From positions 1 through 64,000 of the forward strand of contig JACKBA010000036.1 in the NCBI GenBank assembly GCA_020634815.1: a stretch of DNA of 64,000 bases, written 5' to 3'. The notes below the pieces were generated by a model. It was not told where the DNA came from. It ran no database searches and saw only the letters and a list, made by a program, of their open reading frames with translations. The position numbers were made by a program, and so were the translations under genes. This DNA comes from Caldilineaceae bacterium. Lineage in GTDB: Bacteria; Chloroflexota; Anaerolineae; Caldilineales; Caldilineaceae. Below are positions 41,717 to 51,700 of this stretch, piece by piece. Each line of letters opens with the position of its first letter. Positions within the stretch are counted from its first letter, which is position 1.

Positions 41717-43717
41717 TTACGGCAGCCGCCATTCGTTGAAGTCGTCGAAGTGCGTCGTCACCGGCGTGGCGTCGAAGGCGCCTGCTACCAGCGCCAGGTC
41801 GCCGCTGCCGTGGGTATCGTCGACGACGGTGGCGATGGCCGCGCCGTCGAGCAGCAGCGTGAGCGCGTCGCCCTGCGCCAGCACGCCCAGCCGGTTGCGA
41901 CCGGGCGCCGTTTTCGTGCCCGGCACGTTGCTGAAGGGGATCAGCGCGATCGGCTCGCCGTCGTCGTAGCGCCACAGCCCGGCATGCCCTGCATCGTCCA
42001 GCAGGTAGAGATAGTAGTTCTCACCGTCCGCCATGCGGAAGGCGATGCCGTAGCGGCCGGGCGTCTCGCCGTCATCCAGCCATGCATCGACCTCGACCAG
42101 AAAGTCGTCGGCGCGCGCGCCGGTGCGGTAGATGAAGCCAAGCGCTGTGGGCTCGCTCACCGTCACGGCCAGCGTCTCTTTGATCTGCGCGCTGACGGCC
42201 AGAGTGTCGACCAGCCGCCACAGCCTCGTGTCCACGGCAAAGAAATCGCTGACGGTGGGCAGCGTTGCCTGCACCGCGGCCAGCAGATCCACGGTATCGG
42301 CGGCAGGCGCGGGCAGCGGCACGGCGGTCGGGCGCGACGGCGCAACGATATCGGTAAGGATCCAGATATCCACGTTGTCGAAGGAAGCGACGGCGGGCGC
42401 GCTGTCGAAGGTGCCGGCCGCCAGCGCCAGCCGGCCGCGGCCAAAGCTGTCGTCTTCCACCTGCGCGACGATCTCGCCATCCACCAGCAGCGTGAGCGCG
42501 TCGCCCTCGGCCAGCACGCCCAGCCGCGCCGTCACGCCGGGAACGATGAGCGTCGTCTCCAACTGCGTCCACGGCACCAGGTCGCGCCACTCGCCCGCCT
42601 CCTGCTGGAGCAAGGCAAATGCGCCGTAGCCGTTGACCGCAAAGAGATAGAAGTTGGCACTGTCCTGCTGGCGGAAGATGATGCCCATCTCGCCGGCCGG
42701 CTCGCCCTCCACCAGGGTGGCATCGGCCTCGATGAGGAAGTCGGCTGGCCGCGCGCCGTCGTTTGAGCTCCACACCAGTGTGTCGGGCTCGCTGACCTCG
42801 ATGCGCAGCGCCTGGTCCGTACGTGTCGTGACGCCGCCGTCGGTCTCGATCAGCGCCCAGCGCCCGGCGTCGCGGCGGAAGTCGTCGGCGAACTCGCGCG
42901 GCTCGGCGCGGATGGCGGCCAGGCGTGCGGCGACGGCGGCGGGATCCGTCATTGCGTGCGGGGCAGGCGTGGGCGTGACCGCTGGCGTGGGCTTACCCGG
43001 CGTGCTGCTCTCCGGCGCTGTGCCGGCCTCGTCACGCAGCGGCCACACGGCCAGGTCGTCGAAGGCCACGGCCACGCCCGGCCCGCCCGGCGCCGACGCG
43101 GCGAGCGCCACGCCGCCCGCGGCATAGCTGTCGTCCCACGCCATCTCCACCACCTCGCCGTCGATTAGCAGCGAGATCTCCGGCCCGGCGGCAAAGACGC
43201 CCAAGCGCGTGGCGTTGCCCGCCTCGGCCGCCGGCCACCCCGTCGCCTTCCACGGCACGATCTCCGCCAGCCCAGTCTGTGTCACCTTTGCCAGCCGGTA
43301 GAAGCCGTCGCTGCTGGCCGAGAAGAGATACATGTCGCCGTTGGCCTGGCGCCGGAAGCCGAGCCCGAAGCTGTTGTCCAGCGGCCCGGCCACATAGAAG
43401 GCATCGACCTCGGCGTAGAGATCGGCGGGGACATCGTCCGGCCCGGTGCCCCACACCAGCTTGTCGGCGGCGTCGACGCGGATGTGGTACGCGCCGGCGT
43501 CCACGGCCAGCGCGTAGTCGTCGTGGTCGCCCACTTCCCACGCGCCCGGCGCGAGGCGGAATTGTTCATGCAGCGCCGGCGGCAGCGCATGGAGCCGCGC
43601 CACCTCGCGCAGGATATAGTCGGCGCCGCCCTGTGCGTGCAGCAAACTGTTGCCCAGCGCCAGGCTGAGCACGGTGGCGCCGATGAGCAGCAAAGTGAAA
43701 CGCAAGCGTTGCATCAT
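41717..43717 (-). CDS. Secreted protein with three LamG/concanavalin-like repeats
   Basis: 666 residues. A signal peptide (residues ~3-30, cleaved near LLHAQG) is followed by three homologous beta-sandwich units of about 190 residues. Each carries the marks of a lectin-like fold: FGLGFRRQANGDMYLFSASSDGFYRL, MGIIFRQQDSANFYLFAVNGYGAFAL and YGIAFRMADGENYYLYLLDDAGHAGL, then LGV(F/L)A.G..(I/L).LL(I/V)DG.. and AF/ASFDD/N... at the end. Pro-rich linkers join the units. Such proteins are usually carbohydrate-binding or surface adhesins; no catalytic residues are evident. A GGGAGG ribosome site precedes the start. Confidence 0.82.
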   Translation of the reverse strand: MMQRLRFTLLLIGATVLSLALGNSLLHAQGGADYILREVARLHALPPALHEQFRLAPGAWEVGDHDDYALAVDAGAYHIRVDAADKLVWGTGPDDVPADLYAEVDAFYVAGPLDNSFGLGFRRQANGDMYLFSASSDGFYRLAKVTQTGLAEIVPWKATGWPAAEAGNATRLGVFAAGPEISLLIDGEVVEMAWDDSYAAGGVALAASAPGGPGVAVAFDDLAVWPLRDEAGTAPESSTPGKPTPAVTPTPAPHAMTDPAAVAARLAAIRAEPREFADDFRRDAGRWALIETDGGVTTRTDQALRIEVSEPDTLVWSSNDGARPADFLIEADATLVEGEPAGEMGIIFRQQDSANFYLFAVNGYGAFALLQQEAGEWRDLVPWTQLETTLIVPGVTARLGVLAEGDALTLLVDGEIVAQVEDDSFGRGRLALAAGTFDSAPAVASFDNVDIWILTDIVAPSRPTAVPLPAPAADTVDLLAAVQATLPTVSDFFAVDTRLWRLVDTLAVSAQIKETLAVTVSEPTALGFIYRTGARADDFLVEVDAWLDDGETPGRYGIAFRMADGENYYLYLLDDAGHAGLWRYDDGEPIALIPFSNVPGTKTAPGRNRLGVLAQGDALTLLLDGAAIATVVDDTHGSGDLALVAGAFDATPVTTHFDDFNEWRLP

Positions 43718-43942
43718 AGCCTCCCACGGGTGAAGCGCCGGCGTTGCGGCGCATGCGGATTGGCTGGTCTCGTGCGGGAAATGCGAAGGGTGCGACGGTG
43801 TCCTGTTCTCACGATAGCACGATTGCGTGGGCACTTCAACCAGTGATACTCCGAGCGTCGTCTCCGGCGGAGGAAGAGAACGCAAATGGGACCAGGCGGG
43901 AACAGCGAGTCAGGCGTGCCGCAGGGGCAGCGGCGGTGACGG

Positions 43943-43974
43943 CAAGTGGCTGCCGGGGAGTGGGCAGCCACTTG
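43943..43974 (-). terminator. Hairpin after the giant surface protein gene
   Basis: A 12-bp perfect stem (CAAGTGGCTGCC with its complement) and an 8-base loop, starting 18 bases past the stop on the minus strand. No T-tract is present. The remaining bases 43718-43942 hold no gene I can support. Confidence 0.55.
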
Positions 43975-43991
43975 TCTTGAGCCGGATGTTG

Positions 43992-45422
43992 TTAGCGAGC
44001 AATGGCCGGCAGGAAGAGTGGGTAGCTACTCTGCCCGCCGGGATTTTCGTCATGCTTGACTGTCCACTGGAAGCTTAGCGTAGTCTGGCCGCCATGCCCG
44101 TCGTCGACCGTTACCGTTACCGGGTAGGTTGCATCGACTGCTGCTGCGCCCAACTGCCCGGCTATGACACCGGTAGCGGGATCGATGGTCAGACCGGCCG
44201 GCAAACCGGTGGCCGCAAACCGCAGCGAGTCACCGTCGATGTCGGAGGCTGCAATGGCCAGTTCCACCGCGTCACCCTCCACGTCGCTCTGGTCGGCGAT
44301 GGGTTCGATGCGCGGCGCATCGTTGACCGGCGTGATGGTGATCGTTGCCGTTGCTATATTGCTTTCAGCGGCGCCGTCAGTGGCGTGGAAGGTGAACTGA
44401 TCTGTGCCGTGATAATCGGGGGCGGGCGCATAGGTCATCTCTGGCGACGTGCCGCTCAACGTGCCATGGCCTGGTGTGGCCACGATCGTTACTTCCAGCG
44501 CGTCGCCATCGCGGTCGGTACATGCCAGGCTGAGCCCGGTTGCAGTATCTTCCGCTGTGGTCGCGCTGACGGCTGTGCAGATCGGGGCATGATTGACGGC
44601 ATGCACGTTGACGGTCACTGTCACCGGGTTGCTCGTCGCCAACCCGTCGCCCGCCTTGTAGACGAAGGTGTCTGAGCCGGCGAAGAACGCGTCCGGCAGA
44701 TAGGTGAAGGATCCGTCGGTCGCCAGGGTGAGCGTGCCGTGCGCCGTGCTGCTGACGCCGACCACCGTGAGCGCATCGCCGTCGAGATCGCTGTCGTTGG
44801 CCAGCACGCCGGGCGCCGCCACCGTAAGCAGCGTCTCTTCGCTGGTGGCATATACATCCGCCGTGGCAACCGGTGCGTCGTTGACGGGCGTCACGCTGAT
44901 TGAGACGATGGCGGGCGTACTGGTGGCGGTGCCATCGTCGGCCGTGAAGGTGAAGCTGTCGCTGCCATTGAAGTCGGCCGCCGGCGTGTAGGTGAGATCG
45001 GGTGCGCTGCCGCTAAGCGTACCGTGTTGTGGCGGCGTGGCGACGGCGAAGGTTAGATCATCGCCATCCACGTCGCTGCCGGCGAGGGTGATGGCCGTTG
45101 GCGTGTCCTCAGCGGTGGTGACGGACTGCACGGTGGCGACGGGAGCGTCGTTGAGCGGCGTCACGCCGATGGCGACGGTGGCGATGTTGCTGACGGCGCT
45201 GCCGTCGCTGGCCGTGAAGGTGAAGCTGTCGCTGCCGTTGAAGTTGGCCGCGGGCGTGTAGGTGAGATCCGGCGCGGTGCCGCTGAGCGTGCCGTTCTGC
45301 GGCGGTGTGACGACGGCGAAGGTGAGCGGGTCGCCGTCGATGTCGCTGCCGGTGAGGGTGACTGGCAAGCGGCGTGTCCTCGGCGGTGGTGACCGACTGA
45401 GCATGTGTTCTGCGGTGACCAC
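43992..45422 (-). CDS. C-terminal part of the giant surface protein (separated by frameshifts)
   Basis: 476 residues in this frame; residues beyond about 20 continue the cadherin-like repeats of the preceding 3,700-residue reading frame exactly in register. It contains four complete or partial 90-residue units (ending LNDAP, VNDAP, VNHAP, VNDAP), then a last Ig-like domain (IADQSDVEGDAVELAIAASDIDG, LTIDPATGVIAGQL) and the C-terminal tail YPLFLPAIAR. That tail resembles the LYLPAISN end of the subtilase. It is not an independent gene: no promoter or ribosome site precedes it, and the GTG at 45422 is only the first triplet available. The first ~20 codons lie in the disturbed segment. Confidence 0.8.
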   Translation of the reverse strand: MVTAEHMLSRSPPPRTRRLPVTLTGSDIDGDPLTFAVVTPPQNGTLSGTAPDLTYTPAANFNGSDSFTFTASDGSAVSNIATVAIGVTPLNDAPVATVQSVTTAEDTPTAITLAGSDVDGDDLTFAVATPPQHGTLSGSAPDLTYTPAADFNGSDSFTFTADDGTATSTPAIVSISVTPVNDAPVATADVYATSEETLLTVAAPGVLANDSDLDGDALTVVGVSSTAHGTLTLATDGSFTYLPDAFFAGSDTFVYKAGDGLATSNPVTVTVNVHAVNHAPICTAVSATTAEDTATGLSLACTDRDGDALEVTIVATPGHGTLSGTSPEMTYAPAPDYHGTDQFTFHATDGAAESNIATATITITPVNDAPRIEPIADQSDVEGDAVELAIAASDIDGDSLRFAATGLPAGLTIDPATGVIAGQLGAAAVDATYPVTVTVDDGHGGQTTLSFQWTVKHDENPGGQSSYPLFLPAIAR

Positions 45423-48400
45423 GGTGAAGCGTCGTTGACCGGCGTCACGCTGATGGTGATGACGTGTCGGCGTGGCGCGCTGGGCGGTGCGCGCCGTGCC
45501 GTCACATTGATGGCGACCGTGGCGATGAAGCTGTCGCTGCCGTTGAAGTTGGCCGCCGGCGTGTAGGTGAGATTCGGCGCGGTGCCGCTGAGCGTGCCGT
45601 GCTGCGGCGGTGTGGCCACGGCGAAGGTGAGCGAGTCGCCGTCGATGTCGCTGCCGGCGAGGGTGATGGCGAGCGGCGTGTCCTCGGCCGTGGCGACGAC
45701 CTGGGCGGTGGCGACCGGCGCGTCGTTGACCGGCGTCACATTGATGGCGACCGTGGCGATGTTGCTGATTGCGGCGCCGTCGCTGGCTGCGAAGGTGAAG
45801 CTGTCGCTGCCGTTGTAGTTGGCTGCCGGCGTGTAGGTGAGATTTGGCGCGGTGCCGCTGAGCGTGCCGTGCTGCGGCGGGATGGCGACGGCGAAGGTGA
45901 GCGAATCGCCGTCGATGTCGCTGCCGGCGAGGGTGATGGCGAGCGGCGTGTCTTCAGCCGTGACGACGGCCTGGGCGGTGGCGACCGGCGCGTCGTTGAC
46001 GGGCGTCACGCCGATAGTGACGGTGGCGATGTTGCTGGTTGCAGCGCCGTCGCTGGCCGCGAACGTGAAGCTGTCGCCGCCGTGGTAGTTGGCGGCCGGC
46101 GTGTAGGTGAGATTTGGCGCGGTGCCGCTGAGCGTGCCATGCTGCGGCGGTGTGACGACTACATAGCCAAGCGCATTGCTGTCGACATCGGTGCATGTCA
46201 GTGTAATCGATATCGCCGTATCTTCAGCCGTGCTGACCGTGGAATCGGTGCATGCCGGCGCGTTGTTGATCGAGGCAACATTGATGGACACTGTCGTCTC
46301 TGCGCTGGTTGTACTGCCATCGCCAGCCTGATACGTGAAGGTGTCAGTGCCATTGAAGAGGGCTTCCGGCGCATAGGTGAATGAACCGTCACTGTTGAAC
46401 GAGAGCGTGCCGTGGGCCGGATCCGTGAGCTGGGTGGCGCTCAGCGCGTCGCCGTCCACATCACCATCATTCCCCAACACACCGGGTGCTGCCACAGTGA
46501 GTGGCGTATCCTCGTCGGTCGCATAGACATCTGGCGCAGCGACAGGTACGTCGTTGACGGGCGTCACGCTGATGGTCACGGTGGCGATGTTGCTGGTTGC
46601 GGCGCCGTCGCTGGCCGTGAAGGTGAAGCTGTCGCTGCCGCTGAAGTTGGGCGCGGGCGTGTAGGTGAGGTTCGGCGCGGTCCCGCTGAGCGTGCCATTC
46701 TGCGGCGGGGTGGCGACGGCGAAGGTGAGCGCGTCGCCGTCGATGTCGCTGCCGGCGAGGGTGATGGCAAGCGGCGTGTCCTCGGCGGTGGTAACGGACT
46801 GGGCGGTAGCGGAAGGCGCGTCGTTGACCGGCGTCACGTCAATGGCGACGGTGGCGGGTGCGCTGGTGGCCGTGCCGTCATTGGCGACGAAGGTGAAGCT
46901 GTCGCTGCCGTTGAAGTTGGCGGCAGGCGTGTAGGTGAGGTTCGGTGCGGTGCCGCTGAGCGTGCCGTTCTGTGGCGGCGTGGCGACGGCAAAGGTGAGC
47001 GAATCGCCGTCGATGTCGCTGCCGGCGAGGGTGATGGCGAGCGGCGTGTCCTCGGCCGTGGTGGCACTCTGCGGCGTGGCAGTGGGAGCGTCGTTGACGG
47101 GCGTCACGCTGACGGTGACGATGGCGGGCGCGCTGGTGGCCGTGCCGTCGCTGGCCGTGAAGGTGAAGCTGTCGCTGCCGTTGAAGTTGGCCGTCGGCGT
47201 GTAGGTGAGGTCCGGCGCCGTGCCGCTGAGCGTGCCGTTCTGCGGCGGGGTGACGACGGCGAAGGTGAGCGGGCCGCCGTCCACGTCGCTGCCGGCGAGA
47301 GTGATGGCGAGCGGCGTGTCCTCGGCCGTGGTGACGGACTGCGGCGTTGCGGCAGGCGCGTCGTTGACCGGCGTCACGCCGATGGTGACGGTGGCGGGCG
47401 CGCTGGTGGCCGTGCCGTCGCTGGCCGTGAAGGTGAAGCTGTCGCTGCCGTAGAAGTTGGCCGCGGGCGTGTAGGTGAGGTCCGGCGCGGTGCCGCTGAG
47501 CGTGCCGTTCTGCGGCGGCGTGACGACGGCGAAGGTGAGCGAGTCGCCGTCGATGTCGCTGCCGGTGAGGGTGATGGCAAGCGGCGTGTCCTCATCTGTG
47601 GTGACGGACTGGGCGGTAGCGCCAGGTGCGTCGTTGACCGGCGTCACGCCGATGACGACGGTGGCGGGCGCACTGGTGTCCGTGCCGTCGTCGGCCGCGA
47701 AGGTGAAGCTGTCGCTGCCGTTGAAGTTGGCCGCTGGCGTGTAGGTGAGGTCCGGCGCCGTGCCGCTGAGCGTGCCGTTCTGCGGCGGTGTGACGACGGC
47801 GAAGGTGAGCGAATCGCCGTCGATGTCGCTGCCGGCGAGGGTGACTGCCAGCGGCGTGTCCTCATCTGTGGTGACGGACTGGGCAGTGGCGATCGGCGCG
47901 TCGTTGACCGGCGTCACGCCGATGGTGACGGTGGCGGGTGCGCTGGTGGCAGTGCCGTCGTCGGCCGTGAACGCGAAGCTGTCGCTGCCATTGAAGTTGG
48001 CGGCCGGCGTGTAGATGAGGTCCGGCGCGGTCCCGCTGAGTGTGCCGTTCTGCGGCGGTGTGACGACGGCGAAGGTGAGCGAATCGCCGTCGATGTCGCT
48101 GCCGGCGAGGGTGACTGCCAGCGGCGTGTCCTCGGCCGTGGTGACGGACTGGGCGGTAGCGGAAGGCGCGTCGTTGACCGGCGTCACGCTGATGGCGACG
48201 GTGGCGGGTGCGCTGGTGGCCGTGCCGTCACTGGCCTGGAACGTGAAGCTGTCAGAGCCGTTGAAGTTGGCCGCGGGCGTGTAGGTGAGATTCGGTGCGG
48301 TGCCGCTGAGCGTGCCGTTCTGCGGCGGCGTGGCGACGGCGAAGGTGAGCGAGTCGCCGTCGATGTCGCTGCCGGTGAGGGAGATAGCCAGCGGTGTGTC

Positions 48401-48725
48401 CTCGGCGGTGGTGACCGACTGGGCGTTGGCAGTGGGTGCGTCGTTGACCGCAGCGATCGTAATCCGCACCGTGGCGACATTGCTGTCCGCCTGGCCGTCG
48501 CTGGCGCGATAGGTGAAGCTGTCGCTGCCGTTGAAGTTGGCCGCCGGCGTGTAGGTGAAGGAACCATCGGCGGCAAGGGCGAGCGTCCCCTGCGCCGGAT
48601 CGGTCACCTTGACCGCCGTCAGCGCGCTGTTGTTGGCGTCCGAGTCATTGCCCAGCACGCCTGGCGCAGCCACGCTCAGCGGCGTGTCTTCATCGGTCGC
48701 GTAGGCGTCGTCGGCGGCGACCGGC
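44330..48725 (-). repeat. Sixteen tandem cadherin-like 90-residue (270-bp) repeats
   Basis: Sixteen units encode a repeated pattern: EDTPLAITLAGSDIDGDSLTF, PPQNGTLSGTAPNLTYTPAANFNGSDSFTF, and TVTIGVTPVNDAP. Between about 46.6 and 48.4 kb the period is exactly 270 bp and long stretches are near-identical between neighbours, pointing to recent expansion or gene conversion. Three units (1, 9 and 15) carry an alternative form with VAAPGVL.ND.D. In the protein these are Ca2+-binding Big_9/Cadherin-like domains acting as a stalk. Confidence 0.92.
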
Positions 48726-51700
48726 GGCCGGTTGCCGTAGAGATCCTGGATTTCTTCCAGCGAAAGCGCCCGGCTGTAGATGCGTGCTTCGTCGAGCCAG
48801 CCCATGAACCAGCGCTGCCCGTCACTCTGCGCGCCGATGCCGACGGGCAGGTTGTTGGCTGCGATCGTGGTGCCGGCCGGAAGCTCCATGCTGCTCTCCA
48901 GGACGGAGTTGATGTAGAGGCGCATGGTCGTGCCGTCGAAGGTGGCGGCGACGTGCATCCACGAACCGTCGATGGGGTATTCGGTCGCCGAGTTGATACG
49001 GTAGGTATCGCCCGACGTGACCTGGTTGATGCGGAAGAAGACCTTGCGCGACGAGGCGTCAGCCTTGGTGGTTGCCAGGCTCAGCTCGTAGCCGTTGGTG
49101 CCGCCGTTGGTTGCCTTCTTGATGATGTCCTGCGTGGCGTATTGCTCAGGACGGATCCAGGCGATCAACGAGAGCGGTCCGGTGGGATCGAGCGTGTCAT
49201 CGTCGGCCGCCAGCGCGTATTGCGAAGTGCCATTGATATCCAGGGCATAGCTGCCGACCTTGCCCGCCACCCAGGCCGGCGTGCCGTAGAGCGCGGCGTC
49301 ATTGAGATTACCGGAGCCGTCGATCAGCGCCGGGCCGCCGTTTTCTTCCATGGGCCAGCATGCGACCAACCCCGGTGCGGGGTCACAGGCAACGCCGCCG
49401 GCGACGATGGTATCGAGATCGACGGCCTGGTTGTTGCCCGGCAGCGGGTCGCCAATGCCGGCCGGTGCTGCGACGGACGCGCGATTCTCGATCGTGCCGC
49501 GTGCGCCCAGATCGACGGTGGCCGTCAGGCGGAAGGTGACCGCGCCGCCGGTCGGGAGATTGACGACAGCATCGATGCTGCCGGCGCCGCTGGCAGGACA
49601 GGTGGCGCCGCCGCTGCCGCTGCACGTCCACGTGGCATTGGCCAGCGCGGCGGGAAGCGGGTCGGCGACCGTCGCACCGGTGACGGCCTGTGGGCCGTTG
49701 TTGGTGGCGACGATCGTGTAGACGAGCGCATCATTCGGCCGGACGAGGGTGCGGCCATCGCTCTTGGTGATCGACAGGTCGGCGCCACTCGCCGGCGTCG
49801 GCGCGCAAAGCTGTCCCGCTACCTCGCTCGAGCTGGAATAGAGCACGACGAACTCACTGCTGTAGTTGGCTTTCATGCTCGAGACGTCGTTGAACGCGCC
49901 GCTGCGCAGGGTGGTGCGACTGCCGAAGGCGATCGTCTGCGTCGTCGACTGGCGGTAGACGATGGGGTTGTAGCCTTCCGACGACGTGTAGATCAACGTG
50001 AGCGTGCCGTGGGATTCGTCGAGCAGGATCAGCGGGCGGGTGCCGGCCTCGTCGATACCGTAGAGGCTATCCCACACGCCGGTGGGCCGTCTGACCAGCA
50101 ACGCGATCTTGGGATAACCCGCCGTGTCGTAGCCGGTCTTCACCGCCGCATAGAGTGTACTGTCGGCGGCCACGGCCACGTTGAGATGGTCGTCCGCCAT
50201 GCCGGCGCCGACGTTGTCGAAGGCTGACCCCGCGGCCGGCAGTTCGTTGGCGGACCACGCGACCGGGTCGGCGCCATCCACGTGCACGCGGAAGCCGAAG
50301 CGCCGCGTGTTCTGGTTGGACCACAGCACGCCCACCGTGCCATTGGGCAGCGCGGTCACGACCTCGATGTCGTCGTTGCCGATCGCACCCGTGTCGAGCA
50401 CGACCGGGCCGCTCCACGTGGCATACGGTGAGTCGCTGTGATAGACGACGATTTCGCCCGCACCGGTGCGCGTGGCCAGCCACATCTTGCCGGTGGAATC
50501 GACGTCGATGGTGGCCACTTCGCTGTTGGGCAGCGGCAGGTTGACCGCCGCCGGGCGCAGCGTCCACGGCTGGTAGCTGCCGCCGCTATAGGCCGCTGTC
50601 ACCAACTGCGTGTTGCTGTCGGCGTAGAGCAGGATATGGGCGAGGTTGCCCACCACCCTGACGTCGGCCTTGGTGTCCGTGCGATCCGAGAGCTTGATGA
50701 CCTCGTTCCACACGGTGCCTTGCAGTTGCCAGAGCCAGGTGCCGGACGAACTGGCGCCCGCCGCGCTCGTCGGGAAGACGGCGTACCAGGCACCCTCATG
50801 GGTCCATACCTTGGACTGCGGTTTCTCGCCGGTCGAAGCGGTCGCCGGTTTTGGCTCGAGCGTGGCGCAGGTCAGCCCGCTGGGTGGCGGGATCACGGGC
50901 GCGGCGCTGAAGTCCTGCGCCGGCTGGTCAGCCGCCACGTTGGTGTAGCTTCGGCTCGGCGGCGTGAAGAGATAGCCCGCCAGGGCCGGCGTCACGCTGC
51001 CGGACCAGCCCGCGGGCACGGTGATTGCGTAGACTCCGCTGCCGTCGGCGGTGACGGAGCCGCCGGTGTAGGTCAGGATCGCACCGGGCTGCCCCGCGTT
51101 GCCGGAGATGGTGTACTGGACCAGCGCAAAGCTGGCCGAGACCGACTTGGCGTTGTCCATCGTGACGACGCAGGGATCCGTGCCAAAGCAGGAGCCGGCC
51201 CATCCCAGGAATGTCGAGCCGCTGGCCGCCGCGGCCGCGAGCGTGATCTGGCTGTCCTTGACGAGGGTTGCCGTACACGTCGCCCCACAGTTGATCACAG
51301 GCGGTGTGCTACTGACCGTACCGCTGCCGGCGCCGAGTTTGTTCACCGTCAACAGATAGGTGATACGTGTGAACGTTGCGGTGACCGACTTGGCGGCATC
51401 CATGGTGACCTGACACGTACCCGTTCCGCTACAGCCGGCGCCGCTCCAACCGTCGAAGGTGGAGGTGCTATCCGGGGTTGCGGTCAGCGAGACGAGCGCG
51501 TTGTATCCATAGTCTTCGCTGCAATCTGCGCCACAGACGATCCCGGCCGGATAACTGCTGACCGAGCCGCCGCCGCTGCCTGCCAGGCTGACGCTCAGGA
51601 CGTTTGTGCCGAGTGTGAAGTTGGCGGTGACGGACTTGGCGCCATCCATCGTGACCTGGCACGCGCCGGTGCCCGTACAGCCCTCGCCGCTCCAGCCGCT

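Noticed and set aside
44330..48725. CRISPR or insertion-sequence array from the regular 270-bp spacing
   Set aside because: The repeats are in frame and encode a known domain; there are no unique spacers, terminal repeats or transposase.
46412..50227. A 1,271-codon open frame on the plus strand across the cadherin-like repeats
   Set aside because: It is antisense to a strongly supported repeat gene, its product is a low-complexity GRR/AVD-type peptide, and its length follows from the 270-bp repeat with few stop codons.
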